Of a stretch of DNA of 64,000 bases, positions 37,527 to 46,895 are shown in pieces. The translations under genes were made by a program, and so were the position numbers. The stretch's first letter is position 1. Each line of letters opens with the position of its first letter. Source of the DNA: Acidimicrobiia bacterium (GTDB lineage: Bacteria > Actinomycetota > Acidimicrobiia > IMCC26256 > JAGNEX01); NCBI GenBank assembly GCA_020637365.1, contig JACJWE010000001.1, positions 1,084,001-1,148,000 on the forward strand. The letters are read 5' to 3'. Under the pieces are notes generated by a model. The model made no database searches. It had not been told where the DNA came from and saw only the letters and a list, made by a program, of their open reading frames with translations.

Positions 37527-37991
37527 GTGCTGGTGAACAATCTTGCCGACATCCATTGGAAATCGGTCGCGGCGGGTGCCGCGAACGGGCTCTTGTTCTT
37601 GGTCGTCGCTGGCGTTGGCGAGCTCGTACACCAGGCCGTGGTCGACGATCCGTGCGATTCATCATGGAGCTACCTGCTGTTCGCGATCCAAATGTTTGGC
37701 TACCTCTTTGCTGGCTACGTCGGTGCCCGCTACCAAGAGGACCGACCTCTCACCCACGGCGCGCTGGCCGCTCTCGGAGCGGTGGTGGCCGGCCTCATCC
37801 TCGGAGCGTTACTCAGCACCTTTGTCGACACCGCCGACTGCGGCAATCAGTTCGTCATCGTCGTGTTCTCCCGATCGCTGTTCGCGGTCGGACTCGGCCT
37901 GATCGGCGCGACGTTTGGCCAACGCGCCCTGCGCATCTACGGCCTACCGGGAACAGACTCGCCGAAAGGTCCAGCTGAAGACGACAAATAG
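37527..37991 (+). CDS. Four-TM membrane protein of unknown function
   Basis: It has 154 residues from GTG 37527, which is preceded by GAGGAG six bases upstream. Four hydrophobic segments: SVAAGAANGLLFLVVAGVG, YLLFAIQMFGYLFAGYVGA, LAALGAVVAGLILGALLS and VVFSRSLFAVGLGLIGA. A C-terminal polar tail follows. The frame is open to 37275, but upstream residues are low-complexity and unlike a protein start. It looks like the TIGR04086/DUF3792-type four-helix membrane proteins, without firm assignment. Confidence 0.72.
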   Translation: MLVNNLADIHWKSVAAGAANGLLFLVVAGVGELVHQAVVDDPCDSSWSYLLFAIQMFGYLFAGYVGARYQEDRPLTHGALAALGAVVAGLILGALLSTFVDTADCGNQFVIVVFSRSLFAVGLGLIGATFGQRALRIYGLPGTDSPKGPAEDDK

Positions 37992-38130
37992 TCCTGTTCC
38001 GTAGCGCCAGACAAACGGGCTTGCGACATCTCAGTGGACCGGTCGCAGCGCTGCATACCGCGTACGCCATATCCTTCGGTTCCCACCCGAATCACCCACC
38101 CGACGGACGGTCTGCAAAGCTGTCGTCCGT

Positions 38131-38505
<375 letters not shown>

Positions 38506-38633
38506 ACTCCGCAAACCCGGTCACTGTCCCATTGGATCGCAGCGTCTACTCGCGGCCTGGTCGGGCTGTGCGCCCTGGCCCTCCTCGCACGCTGTGCACT
38601 CGCACGCTGGGCACTCGCACACTGGCACCCGCC

Positions 38634-40364
38634 TCAGCGAGCGTCGGAGTTGAGCATCATCTCCGACACGCGCACGATGTCGCGCATGTCGATCATGCCG
38701 ATGTACCGGTCGCCGTCGACGACCGGAATGCGGTCCAGGCTGGATCGCTCCATAGCCTGCACCGTCTTACGCAAGTTCCAGGTCAACAGTGCTGGTTGGA
38801 CATCGGAACGAAGACAATCGTTCACGGTCGTCACCTCGCGCATCGACTTTTCGATGCCTTCGAGCGACTGCGGCGTCATCACTCCAAGGTACGTCCCATC
38901 GTCGACCACGGGCACGACGTCGGAACCCGCCTCGGGAAGGTATTCACGCAAGTAGTCCTCGATCGACGCCTCCGGAGGAACCGTCGCCGCGTCGCGCGTT
39001 ATCGCAGCGGTTACCGGAAGGCGCAGACGGCGTTCGACCGTGCCCGAACGACGCGACCGTTGATCGGGCGCGATAGATGCTGGACCCATCACCAGCTGGG
39101 CCAACGCGGTTGCGATGATGCCGGACACAACGAAATCGGCACGGGTGGTGGTCTCTGCCACGAACATGACAGCAGCTATCGGGGTGCGGTACCCGGCGCC
39201 AAGAAATGCCGCCATCCCCACGAGTGGTAGCAGCGTCGAACTCGACGATTCACCCAAGGCACCCGATACAGCGCGCCCGAGCAGAGCGCCGAGGACGGCC
39301 AATGAAACGAACACCCCGCCGACTCCCCCGCCTCCGAGCGCGAACAAGGTGGCGGTCCACCGAAACGCCAGAACGGCGATCACCAGACCAACCCCCACAT
39401 CGGTATTGGTCGCCCAACGAATGGTGTTGTATCCGGCACCCAGCGTCAAGAACTCATCGGTCAGCGAATACGTGACCGCGGCGATCACGGCGATACCAAC
39501 CGACGCGATCAGCACGCGATATCGCCACCGCACGTGCAGCGAAGCATGTTTGGCCGCCAGTGCCGTCATCGCAAACAGGCGGGCCCCGATCCCTGACAGC
39601 AGACCCACAAGCGCCGCCGCGCCCAGATCTGGCGTCGTTACGCTCGAAGCGGTGAACAGCGGCAACAGCGCCTGGCTGCCGTTTAACGCAATGAAGGTGA
39701 GGTACGACGCCGCGGCGGCGATCAGAGCGGGCAAAACCGATCGTCCCGATGAGTCATCTCGGTAGGGAACCTCGATAGCGAACAACGCGCCCGTCGCAGG
39801 TGCCTTAAAGATGGCCGCTACCGCGGCTGCCACACCGGCGGTCATCAAGAGTTTTGAATCCCGAGCAGAGAACATGCGGTGAAACCGACTCTGGATCTTG
39901 GACCCAATGGCCGCGCCGAGATACACGCTGGGGCCCTCATAGCCGAGGGGGACGCCCGAACCCAGTGTCATCACGGCGGCGAGCATGCGGGCTGGCACCG
40001 GGCGATACGGGAATGCAGCCCTGCTGTGATAGTTCTGCACATAGACGTCGGAGTTCGATGGCGACGCTCGGTTGCCGACATAACGCAGAGCGAGCATCGC
40101 GCCGAGCAGTCCAAAGCCGGGCGCAATCATGCGGGCCCAGTTCGGCAGTTTGTTCACCCAGTCGGCGATCACCTCAGCGGTGACATAGTCAAATACGGCG
40201 ACGGCAAGACCGACGACGATGCCGACAAACATCGCCAACAGCAGCGTTCGCTGCCATTGGCGCTGCCACCTCTTGACCGTCAGACGGCGAGCGTCGGCAG
40301 CACGCTCAAAACGCTGCGCCGCGCGTTTTCGCCATAGCGCGAATCTCAGCTGATACTTGGCCAT
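38634..40364 (-). CDS. ClC-family anion channel/antiporter with C-terminal CBS pair
   Basis: It has 576 residues. About ten or more hydrophobic helices carry LGSGVPLGYEGPSVYLGA (normally GREGP), FKAPATGALFAIEVPY, GGGGVGGVFVSLAVLGALLG and AGYRTPIAAVMFVAE. Two CBS domains follow (about 455-570; IPVVDGDRYIGMIDMRDI). The GSGIPE motif and the GGxFxP proline of textbook ClCs are absent, yet the gating Glu of GxEGP is kept. It thus belongs to a divergent actinobacterial subfamily whose ion selectivity is uncertain. Its ATG overlaps the stop of the upstream phosphatase as TGATG. Confidence 0.88.
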   Translation of the reverse strand: MAKYQLRFALWRKRAAQRFERAADARRLTVKRWQRQWQRTLLLAMFVGIVVGLAVAVFDYVTAEVIADWVNKLPNWARMIAPGFGLLGAMLALRYVGNRASPSNSDVYVQNYHSRAAFPYRPVPARMLAAVMTLGSGVPLGYEGPSVYLGAAIGSKIQSRFHRMFSARDSKLLMTAGVAAAVAAIFKAPATGALFAIEVPYRDDSSGRSVLPALIAAAASYLTFIALNGSQALLPLFTASSVTTPDLGAAALVGLLSGIGARLFAMTALAAKHASLHVRWRYRVLIASVGIAVIAAVTYSLTDEFLTLGAGYNTIRWATNTDVGVGLVIAVLAFRWTATLFALGGGGVGGVFVSLAVLGALLGRAVSGALGESSSSTLLPLVGMAAFLGAGYRTPIAAVMFVAETTTRADFVVSGIIATALAQLVMGPASIAPDQRSRRSGTVERRLRLPVTAAITRDAATVPPEASIEDYLREYLPEAGSDVVPVVDDGTYLGVMTPQSLEGIEKSMREVTTVNDCLRSDVQPALLTWNLRKTVQAMERSSLDRIPVVDGDRYIGMIDMRDIVRVSEMMLNSDAR

Positions 40365-41011
40365 CAGTGCTCACCGGCGAGCGGAAGGATGTTGAATCCG
40401 GTCACGACCGGCCACTTCGCGTTGCCATCGACGATGGTCAGGGCTCCGTTGTCCAGACGAAAACGCCATGAAGCCACCACCGGCATTCGCAGAGCACTGG
40501 TCAACAAGGCCTTGATCGGCGAAACGTGGCTTACGGCGATGACGACATCGTCTTGGAGCCATTCGTCCAAGAGCGGTAAGACGCGCGCTTCGACCGTCGC
40601 AAGGGACTCACCGCCCGGCGGCGCAAAATCTGGATCGGTTCGCCATCGCGACGCCGCGGTGTTCGCTATATCAACGACCGGCATACCTTCCCACTCGCCG
40701 TATGACACCTCGACCAGCCGTTCATCGACCGTCGGGACGACACCGAGCAGATCTCCGATGATGTTCGCTGTTTGACGAGCGCGCAACAAGGGGCTCGACA
40801 CGACGCGCACGATCGGCGAACCTCCTGGAATGGCCGATGGTGCCGCAGGTGACTGCGACGGTTGTACGCCCTGCTCGAGCCAAACGGCCAAGTAGTCGCC
40901 CATCGCTGTTGCCTGGGCAACTCCCGCGGGGTTCAAAGCCAGATCGGTTCGCCCTTGAAGGAGGCGTTGCGCGTTTGCGTTGGTTTGGCCATGTCGAGCG
41001 AGGATCAACAT
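40364..41011 (-). CDS. Histidine phosphatase family protein (phosphoglycerate mutase-like)
   Basis: It has 215 residues with the catalytic RHG motif at the start (LILARHGQTNANAQRLLQG) and a second active-site His in VIAVSHVSPIKALL. SSPLLRARQTA and EVSYGEWEG are typical of cofactor-independent-looking small phosphatases such as alpha-ribazole or acid phosphatases. The substrate is unknown. Its stop overlaps the ClC start, so the two are translated together. Confidence 0.87.
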   Translation of the reverse strand: MLILARHGQTNANAQRLLQGRTDLALNPAGVAQATAMGDYLAVWLEQGVQPSQSPAAPSAIPGGSPIVRVVSSPLLRARQTANIIGDLLGVVPTVDERLVEVSYGEWEGMPVVDIANTAASRWRTDPDFAPPGGESLATVEARVLPLLDEWLQDDVVIAVSHVSPIKALLTSALRMPVVASWRFRLDNGALTIVDGNAKWPVVTGFNILPLAGEH

Positions 41012-41041
41012 CGTCGTGGCCGCTTCCTTCCATCTGTGAGG

Positions 41042-41542
41042 TCACCGCTTCGGGGGGTTCCCTTGTCGGGGGGTGGGACGTCGGCTGACCATCCCCGTCG
41101 TCAGAAACGTTCTGCGTGCGACCGTATCGCTCAGACCGAACTGTTTGTAGAACGCTACACACGCGAGGAGACCGATCAGCTCCCGCACAACCAGCAGAGT
41201 CACCCCCGGAACCAGCGGGTGGTTTCCCCAATCGGCTCCGAGCGCTGGCCACCAAAAGACCGCCTGATCACCCCACACGCCGTCGAGGAGCAGGTGGGCC
41301 AACATCCCAATGGGGATACCAAGCCACCTGCGCTGCCCGAGGCGGGACCGCTGTGCGACCATCACCACGATCATCACGACCGCAGCGGCCGCCAAGGTAT
41401 GGCCGAACGCCCAATGGCCAACCGCAATGTCCATGCCGAGCGGCACGAGGGCCCCGACGGCAAGAAACCGATAGTCGACGCCGCGGGATTGAAATACAGC
41501 CCACACGCCCCACCAGGTGAGGCCGATGAAATAGAGGATCAC
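41042..41542 (-). CDS. Membrane protein, YdjM/DUF457-like (possible metal-dependent membrane hydrolase)
   Basis: About 166 residues from GTG 41542, just after the zinc-ribbon gene stop. Four hydrophobic segments contain GHWAFGHT and GMLAHLLLDGVWGD, a His-rich spacing like that in YdjM-type membrane-bound putative metal-dependent hydrolases. I give the family only as likely. The C-terminus is basic. Its neighbours on the same strand suggest an operon running from 42,260 to 38,634. Confidence 0.7.
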   Translation of the reverse strand: MILYFIGLTWWGVWAVFQSRGVDYRFLAVGALVPLGMDIAVGHWAFGHTLAAAAVVMIVVMVAQRSRLGQRRWLGIPIGMLAHLLLDGVWGDQAVFWWPALGADWGNHPLVPGVTLLVVRELIGLLACVAFYKQFGLSDTVARRTFLTTGMVSRRPTPRQGNPPKR

Positions 41543-41546
41543 GCGT

Positions 41547-42260
41547 TCAGGTGCGTACCAGGATGCACGAACAGTTATCGCAGCGGGCGATCGCATCGGC
41601 TGGGAGGGCCCGAATCCGGTCCACCTCAACCGCCGGAAGCGTCAGGTGACAACCCTGGCAGGTATTGCCGACCAGCTTGGCAACACCGACCCCGCGGTTG
41701 TGCGTTCTGATGCGCTCATAGGTCTTGAGCAGCGACTCGTCAATCGCGCCAGCCGCGTCGCGACGACGCACCTGCAGCGCCTCGAGATCGGCTTCGAGGG
41801 CGACTTCTCGCTCGGCCAGAGCGGTGGTCGCGCCCGCCACCTTTGCACCGGCACGCTCGAGGTCGGCGGTCTGTGCGGCAATCGTCGTCTCGATCGTCTC
41901 GCGGGCCTCCATCTGAACCAGATTGAGGTCATCGAGGTGGTCGCGCTGACGACGAAGCTGATCGAGATCGGCTTGCCACGCCAAGAGCTCACGGTGGTTG
42001 CCAGCACCGGTTTCGAGCTGGTGTTCAACGTGATGCATCTTGTCCGCGAGCTGGGATGTTTCGTCGGACAGTTTGGCTTCGGCCTGGAGCCTGACCTGAC
42101 GAGCAGACCGACTCGCTTCGAGTTCGCGACGGAGGACGAGTTCGACCTCCTCAGCCTCGGTCAGTGACGCTCGTTCTGGCAGCTCGCGCAACTGGCGTTG
42201 GAGCCTGACCAAATCGATGTCGATTTCCTGGAGTACGAGTAGTTGCTCGAGCGCTTCCAT
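41547..42260 (-). CDS. Coiled-coil protein with C-terminal C4 zinc ribbon (DUF164/CT398-like)
   Basis: It has 237 residues. The N-terminal about 170 are a long charged coiled coil starting MEALEQLLVLQEIDIDLVRLQ. The C-terminus has CQGCHLTLPAVEV and CDNCSCILVR, a four-Cys zinc ribbon. This is the widespread bacterial CT398/DUF164 architecture, of unknown function and sometimes linked to flagellar/secretion or RNA contexts. The start at 42260 was chosen because upstream in-frame codons are non-protein-like. Confidence 0.88.
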   Translation of the reverse strand: MEALEQLLVLQEIDIDLVRLQRQLRELPERASLTEAEEVELVLRRELEASRSARQVRLQAEAKLSDETSQLADKMHHVEHQLETGAGNHRELLAWQADLDQLRRQRDHLDDLNLVQMEARETIETTIAAQTADLERAGAKVAGATTALAEREVALEADLEALQVRRRDAAGAIDESLLKTYERIRTHNRGVGVAKLVGNTCQGCHLTLPAVEVDRIRALPADAIARCDNCSCILVRT

Positions 42261-42328
42261 CGGGCGGAATCGTAGCGCGCGATGCGCGGGCCTGGGATCA
42301 CGGGGAGACCGACAGCCCTCGACCGGGG

Positions 42329-43408
42329 CTATACCCCGACGAGTGCTCCGGACAGAACCGCTGCGATGGCCTGATACCCCTTTGCATTTGGATGGAACGA
42401 TGACCCGGGATCGGGCAGCAGGGTATAGCCGTTGTGATACGGATCGGCGGTACAGAGTTCGTGGCCTTGGTACGCATTGCCGACATCGACGTAGGTGACG
42501 CCTGCGCTGGCCGCAGCCCGCTTGACGACCTCGTTGATCTCGGCCATCTGGTTGGCCACCCACTGCATCTCTTTGCGAGTCCAGCCAGCGGCCGCGCTGC
42601 ATTCCTCGGCAGCATCGGTTTCGACGGGAGCGAACTCGGCGTACCCGAACACGACGATGGTCGCATTGGGCGCAGCGGCCTTGACCGCCTTATAGGTCTC
42701 GGTCAGCGCCGGTTCGATCGACTTGATGCGATCGCTCATGATGTCGGTTCCGCCTTGGTTGGCAAACTCTTCGCAGTCCGGAAGAACCGAGCAGCCAATC
42801 ACCGCCTCGGTCCAGCCGACGTCATTGCCACCGATCGACAAGGTGACCAGGTCGGTTGTTGCGTCTACCGCAGCGATCTCCGCTGGACCTTTGTCGCCGT
42901 ACCCCTCGGTGATGTGTCGGATCTTGGCACCCGCACAAGCCACCGACTCCACCTCGACGGGTCCAATCGCCTCGATCGACTTCGCGAACAGAAAGGGATA
43001 CGCATTGGTCGAACGCGCACATCCGCCAGGGAGGTCATAGGGCGGCGCACCAGTCCCCGAGCTGTAGGAATCGCCCATCGCCACGTATTTGATGACACCG
43101 TCGCCGTTGTGGTCCCCGATCGGAGCTTGAGCCGACGACCCTGGACTCGGCGCAGCGGTCGTAGGCGTCGACGATGTCGTCGGCGCTGCGGTCGTTTGAG
43201 GCGCCGAGGTCTGCGCGTTCGTGCCGGGAAACGTCGTCGTGGTCTCAGGAACGGTCGGCAGCACGATGGTGGGCTGGCTCGTCGGCGTCACGATTTCCTC
43301 ATCGTCCTCGGATGCCCTGCTCGCTATCCAGCCAATCACTCCCCCGACCAGCAACGCTACGGTGACGGCGGCAGCGATGATCACAGTTTTCTGATTGGTT
43401 TCAGACAT
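42329..43408 (-). CDS. Membrane-anchored SGNH/GDSL hydrolase (SEST-like)
   Basis: It has 359 residues. One N-terminal TM (TVIIAAAVTVALLVGGVIGWI) is followed by a Thr/Pro/Ser linker to about residue 95. An extracellular SGNH domain then carries the catalytic Ser in AMGDSYSSGTG, the Gly/Asn block SIGGNDVGW and the terminal Asp/His-type block SSFHPNAKGY. Paired Cys are consistent with disulfides. The domain resembles the actinobacterial lipase/esterase relatives of Streptomyces SEST. The substrate is unknown. Confidence 0.88.
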   Translation of the reverse strand: MSETNQKTVIIAAAVTVALLVGGVIGWIASRASEDDEEIVTPTSQPTIVLPTVPETTTTFPGTNAQTSAPQTTAAPTTSSTPTTAAPSPGSSAQAPIGDHNGDGVIKYVAMGDSYSSGTGAPPYDLPGGCARSTNAYPFLFAKSIEAIGPVEVESVACAGAKIRHITEGYGDKGPAEIAAVDATTDLVTLSIGGNDVGWTEAVIGCSVLPDCEEFANQGGTDIMSDRIKSIEPALTETYKAVKAAAPNATIVVFGYAEFAPVETDAAEECSAAAGWTRKEMQWVANQMAEINEVVKRAAASAGVTYVDVGNAYQGHELCTADPYHNGYTLLPDPGSSFHPNAKGYQAIAAVLSGALVGV

Positions 43409-43690
43409 AGAGGCCTCTCATGGGGCACGTTCGGTGGACGTGGCGGGCGGCGACAAGCGCTCGGGTTCCCGACACCTGACGAGCGACGCGTTTGTGGACC
43501 TCACGCGTGCCCGACAGCCTCGGCACCAGATTGTTGATTCGTCCACACAAACGTTGTTCGTGCGAGTTATGCATAGCCTTGAAGAAAGATTTTTACTTTC
43601 GTAGATCTGCCTGGACGCTCACGCTCAGGCGATCGGTCCAGGTCATCGACCCCGCTGACCGCTTCGGATCGACGGGCTAGTCTCACCCAC

Positions 43691-45076
43691 ATGGATCAAC
43701 CTTGGCTTGGGGACGCGTGTTCATTGGTCGATGCATTTCGCTCGGGTGAGCGACATCCGACCGAAGAACTGGCCGCCACCTTCGACGCGATCGACCGGTC
43801 CCACATTCACGCCTTCGACTTCCTGGACAGAGACGCCGCACACGCTAGCGCCATGTCAGCCGATGTCGACCTGCCCTTTGGCGGCGTGCCGATCGGAATA
43901 AAGGACCTGTTCCCTGTCGCCGGGTGGCCGTACACCGAAGCATCGCTGGTCTTCGCCGATCGGATCGCGGATCACACGGGGACCATCACCGAGCGCATCA
44001 TGAACAGCGGCGCCGTACTGGTGGGATCGACGACCTCCAGCGAGTTTGGCGGCATCAACTGCACCTCCACCAAATTGAACGGAGATACCCACAATCCCTG
44101 GAAACTTGGCTGCACTCCCGGAGGTTCCTCTGGCGGGTCTGCGGCGGCGGTCTCGGCCGGTCTGCTCACGATTGCGTCGGGAGGTGATGGCGGCGGGTCG
44201 ATTCGGATCCCCGCTGGTTTCACCGGCCTCGTCGGACTCAAAGCAACCTTTGGCCGGATTCCTCGGGGCCCACATACCGAGGTCAATCCACTCACCGTGT
44301 GTTACGGCGCCCTGACCCGAAGCGTCCGTGACACCGCCCGATTCTTTGACTGCACCAACGGACACGACGCGACCGACCCCAACAGTCTGCCGAGGGTGTC
44401 GGGATGGGAGGAGCGGCTGGGAACGCTCGACCTGAGCGGCTCGACCGTGGCCGTCGTCCCCGACCTTGGTGCTGCCACCGTCTCTGCGACCACCGCTGGA
44501 AAGATCGATGAAACCGCCGAGATCCTGATCAAGGCTGCAGGACTCAAACGTGTCGACCTTCCGGTTGCTCTGCCCGCCGTTTCCATGGAGTGGACACTCG
44601 CAAATCTGGTGATCCTCCGCGGTGTGCTCGGAAGTCTCTATCCAGCCTGCGAATCTGAGCTGACCGATGAGATCGCGTTCGCCATGCGGCTCGGTGACAT
44701 GACCATGAATCTCGAAGTGGCCTCACGGGTCGAAGTTCAGCGCGCCCAGCTCAACGATCGGATGGCTCAGCTACTCTCAGAGGTCGACTTCGTGATTGGA
44801 GCTACTAACCCCGATGTCGCCTTCGCCGCATCTGGACCCCTGCCCACGGTCGTCGATGGCCTCAATGTTGGTTTGGGCAACAACGGAGCGTTGACGATCC
44901 CCTCCAACATTCATGGCAATCCCGCGATCAGCGTTCCAGCCGGTACGGTTGATGGACTTCCGGTTGGCATGCAGATCATTTCGCGGCATTTCAGCGAAGA
45001 GGCGCTGCTGGCATTGGCGCGGACCGTCGAGCTGGAACGACCGTGGCCTCTGGTCGCGCCGAACGCTCCCGTGTAA
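43691..45076 (+). CDS. Amidase signature family hydrolase
   Basis: It has 461 residues. The Ser-Ser-Lys triad is visible: Lys in VPIGIKDLFPV, the first Ser in TPGGSSGGSAAAV and the nucleophile in GGDGGGSIRIPAGFTG. C-terminal AISVPAGTVDGLPVGMQI matches the family. The closest type is enantioselective amidase / Asp-Glu-tRNA amidotransferase A-like proteins. No gatB or gatC gene is adjacent, so a stand-alone catabolic amidase is more likely. About 280 bases without a gene precede it. Confidence 0.9.
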   Translation: MDQPWLGDACSLVDAFRSGERHPTEELAATFDAIDRSHIHAFDFLDRDAAHASAMSADVDLPFGGVPIGIKDLFPVAGWPYTEASLVFADRIADHTGTITERIMNSGAVLVGSTTSSEFGGINCTSTKLNGDTHNPWKLGCTPGGSSGGSAAAVSAGLLTIASGGDGGGSIRIPAGFTGLVGLKATFGRIPRGPHTEVNPLTVCYGALTRSVRDTARFFDCTNGHDATDPNSLPRVSGWEERLGTLDLSGSTVAVVPDLGAATVSATTAGKIDETAEILIKAAGLKRVDLPVALPAVSMEWTLANLVILRGVLGSLYPACESELTDEIAFAMRLGDMTMNLEVASRVEVQRAQLNDRMAQLLSEVDFVIGATNPDVAFAASGPLPTVVDGLNVGLGNNGALTIPSNIHGNPAISVPAGTVDGLPVGMQIISRHFSEEALLALARTVELERPWPLVAPNAPV

Positions 45077-45086
45077 GACGGGCCAG

Positions 45087-45326
45087 CTAGATCCCGTCGC
45101 TATCGACTTCGATATCCCAGCGTTCCAGACAGCTCCGACATCGATAGGCGACGATGGAGCCCACAGGCGCCATCCCGGGCGGGTCGGTATGGCTGATGAG
45201 ACCGGCTTCATCGCCGCAGTCGACGCAGATGATGCGCTCCGCGATCGGTACTTGGTCACCGACGACGGGGCGGTCGTCCGCGTCGGACCGCCCGCCACCT
45301 GCGCCCCACCGGTCAGCTGTCGTCAT
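45087..45326 (-). CDS. Small zinc-ribbon protein (about 79 residues)
   Basis: Short protein with two Cys pairs, ICVDCGDEAG and AYRCRSCLERW, separated by about 25 residues, consistent with a single zinc ribbon. It begins MTTADRWGAGG, overlapping the lipoprotein gene end by 14 bases. A Met four codons upstream is an alternative start. The function is unknown. It is convergent with the amidase gene, ten bases apart. Confidence 0.72.
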   Translation of the reverse strand: MTTADRWGAGGGRSDADDRPVVGDQVPIAERIICVDCGDEAGLISHTDPPGMAPVGSIVAYRCRSCLERWDIEVDSDGI

Positions 45327-45786
45327 TGGTTGACACACCTGCGGGAGCGGTCAGCGGAGCGCCGGGCGATCCGGGGGAAAGGGTCAGAACGCCTCCACGG
45401 AGCGTGCCTGCGAGCTGAATCTCGTCGTCGACCCAAAAGTCGGTGTCTTTGTTCTTGAAGGCGGGAAAATCTTTGATCTGGACGACGTCGATGTTGATCT
45501 CGGCTCCGTCGCATTGAGGTGGATCGTCGTCGGTGAAGCTCTCGCACAATGATGCTGACCGTCCAGCCTCGCTTTTGAGATAGCCGCGCACGGCGACGAT
45601 CCCGTTGGAGTTCTTGAGCCGCAGGGCGTCGTCGACCCCGATCGATTGGTCAGAAATCTGCACCTTGTAGGTCGGTAACGTCTCATCTTTCCCGCCGTTG
45701 GCCGAGCCACATGCGCTGGCCAGGGCGGTGAGGACGAGCGCCACGCCGAGCAGGCGCAACCGTCCGAACGATCGAGAGCTATTCAT
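45313..45786 (-). CDS. Lipoprotein of unknown function (157 residues)
   Basis: The N-terminal signal RLRLLGVALVLTALASAC carries a lipobox LASAC with the lipidated Cys near residue 26. The mature part is small and beta-rich, including IVAVRGYLKSEAGRSASLC and DDEIQLAGTLRGG, and contains two further Cys. This looks like an extracellular OB-like domain protein, without firm family. The start at 45786 was chosen for the signal peptide. It overlaps the zinc-ribbon gene downstream. Confidence 0.78.
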   Translation of the reverse strand: MNSSRSFGRLRLLGVALVLTALASACGSANGGKDETLPTYKVQISDQSIGVDDALRLKNSNGIVAVRGYLKSEAGRSASLCESFTDDDPPQCDGAEINIDVVQIKDFPAFKNKDTDFWVDDEIQLAGTLRGGVLTLSPGSPGAPLTAPAGVSTNDDS

Positions 45787-45881
45787 GGCAGACACGATCG
45801 GGAACATAGCACCCAACAGATTGCTCGATGCGACCTTGGCCACCTCCGGCTGGCCGTGGCCCCGATGCCGTGTCGGCTGTT

Positions 45882-46472
45882 TTAACCCTCCGCGCCGACG
45901 TTGGCCAGGACGCGGGCAAGCCGCGCGACCAGCGCGGAATCCGGCGCGGCCTGTTGGAGGATGTCCAACACCGACTCGTGGTACCACAGCTGCTGGCTTC
46001 GACCAACCCGGAACTGGCTCCACGCATCTGGGCCGTACGCTTCGAGGTCTGCCAACGTTGCTGACAGATTCCAGATCTTGTCCGCCGCGGTGACGCGGAT
46101 GACACCTGGATGCGGCATCGCCTCGGTCAGAGACTCGAGGTACGCGCTCTTGCGTTCCTTCCACGGGGGCTTTGGTTCGCTGAGCGAGTCGCTGCAGACA
46201 CCGACGATGTAGGCGACCTCATCGCCGAACCTCGCGCCGATGTCGTCGAGACGTGCCTGGCCTCCAGCGTCCTCGGCAGCATCGTGGGTCAATGCCGCGA
46301 TGACGTGATCTTCGGTGCCACCGTCATCGATCACCAAGGCGGCGACCCCCATGAGATGACCCAGATACGCAGGAGCGCCCGACTTTCGGCCTTGAGCACC
46401 GTGGATCGCATGTACGTACGCGAACGCATCATCGAGTCGTGACGAAAACCAACGCATTTCCGGTCGCTCCAT
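45882..46472 (-). CDS. HD-domain phosphohydrolase (SpoT/guanosine polyphosphate hydrolase-like)
   Basis: It has 196 residues. The metal-binding HD pattern is H in YLGHLMGVAALV, HD in ALTHDAAEDAGG, and a later Asp in TAADKIWNLSA, the order found in SpoT/MESH1-type HD hydrolases. The synthetase domain of Rel is absent, so it may be a small alarmone hydrolase or an unrelated HD hydrolase. The start at 46472 is supported by a strong GGAGGT ribosome site about eight bases upstream. Confidence 0.82.
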   Translation of the reverse strand: MERPEMRWFSSRLDDAFAYVHAIHGAQGRKSGAPAYLGHLMGVAALVIDDGGTEDHVIAALTHDAAEDAGGQARLDDIGARFGDEVAYIVGVCSDSLSEPKPPWKERKSAYLESLTEAMPHPGVIRVTAADKIWNLSATLADLEAYGPDAWSQFRVGRSQQLWYHESVLDILQQAAPDSALVARLARVLANVGAEG

Positions 46473-46895
46473 GAGGTCACCTCCCTGGGGTTTACGACCC
46501 TCGTGATCCAAGGCCCACAGATGTTGCGCCTCCGAGTCTGAGAGGCCGAATGTATCTAACGCCGTACCCTGCCCGACACCAGAAGTGCCGAGGTCTCCCC
46601 CGCCAGGTCCTCCCTAGCAGGTTCTCCCCAGCCAATCCCATAACACCCTGAAGAGCACGGGGGGTGGGTGAGATCCCGCTGTGCGAAACCACAACGCGCT
46701 TCGTCGTCTTCGGCCGTCAACAGGGTCGGGCCGTCACAAGGGCCGGGGCTTGGTCAGCGGACGACGACTTGAAAGCGGAGCCGTCGGGCAAACCGAACGC
46801 GACGCGGATCGGCACATGACGTGGTACGAACCGCGATTTATGGCGGCCACCAGCCCGGTCGAAACTAGCGTTGATCGGGCGATAGTGTGCGCGCC
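46473..46895. other. Divergent gene-free region
   Basis: About 420 bases between the HD gene and a lipoprotein gene. Only Arg-rich spurious frames cross it. It holds the HD gene ribosome site (minus strand, next to 46,480) and should hold promoters for both sides. A near-perfect direct pair CAGGTCCTCC / CAGGTTCTCC lies around 46,595-46,625. I see no RNA gene. Confidence 0.4.
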
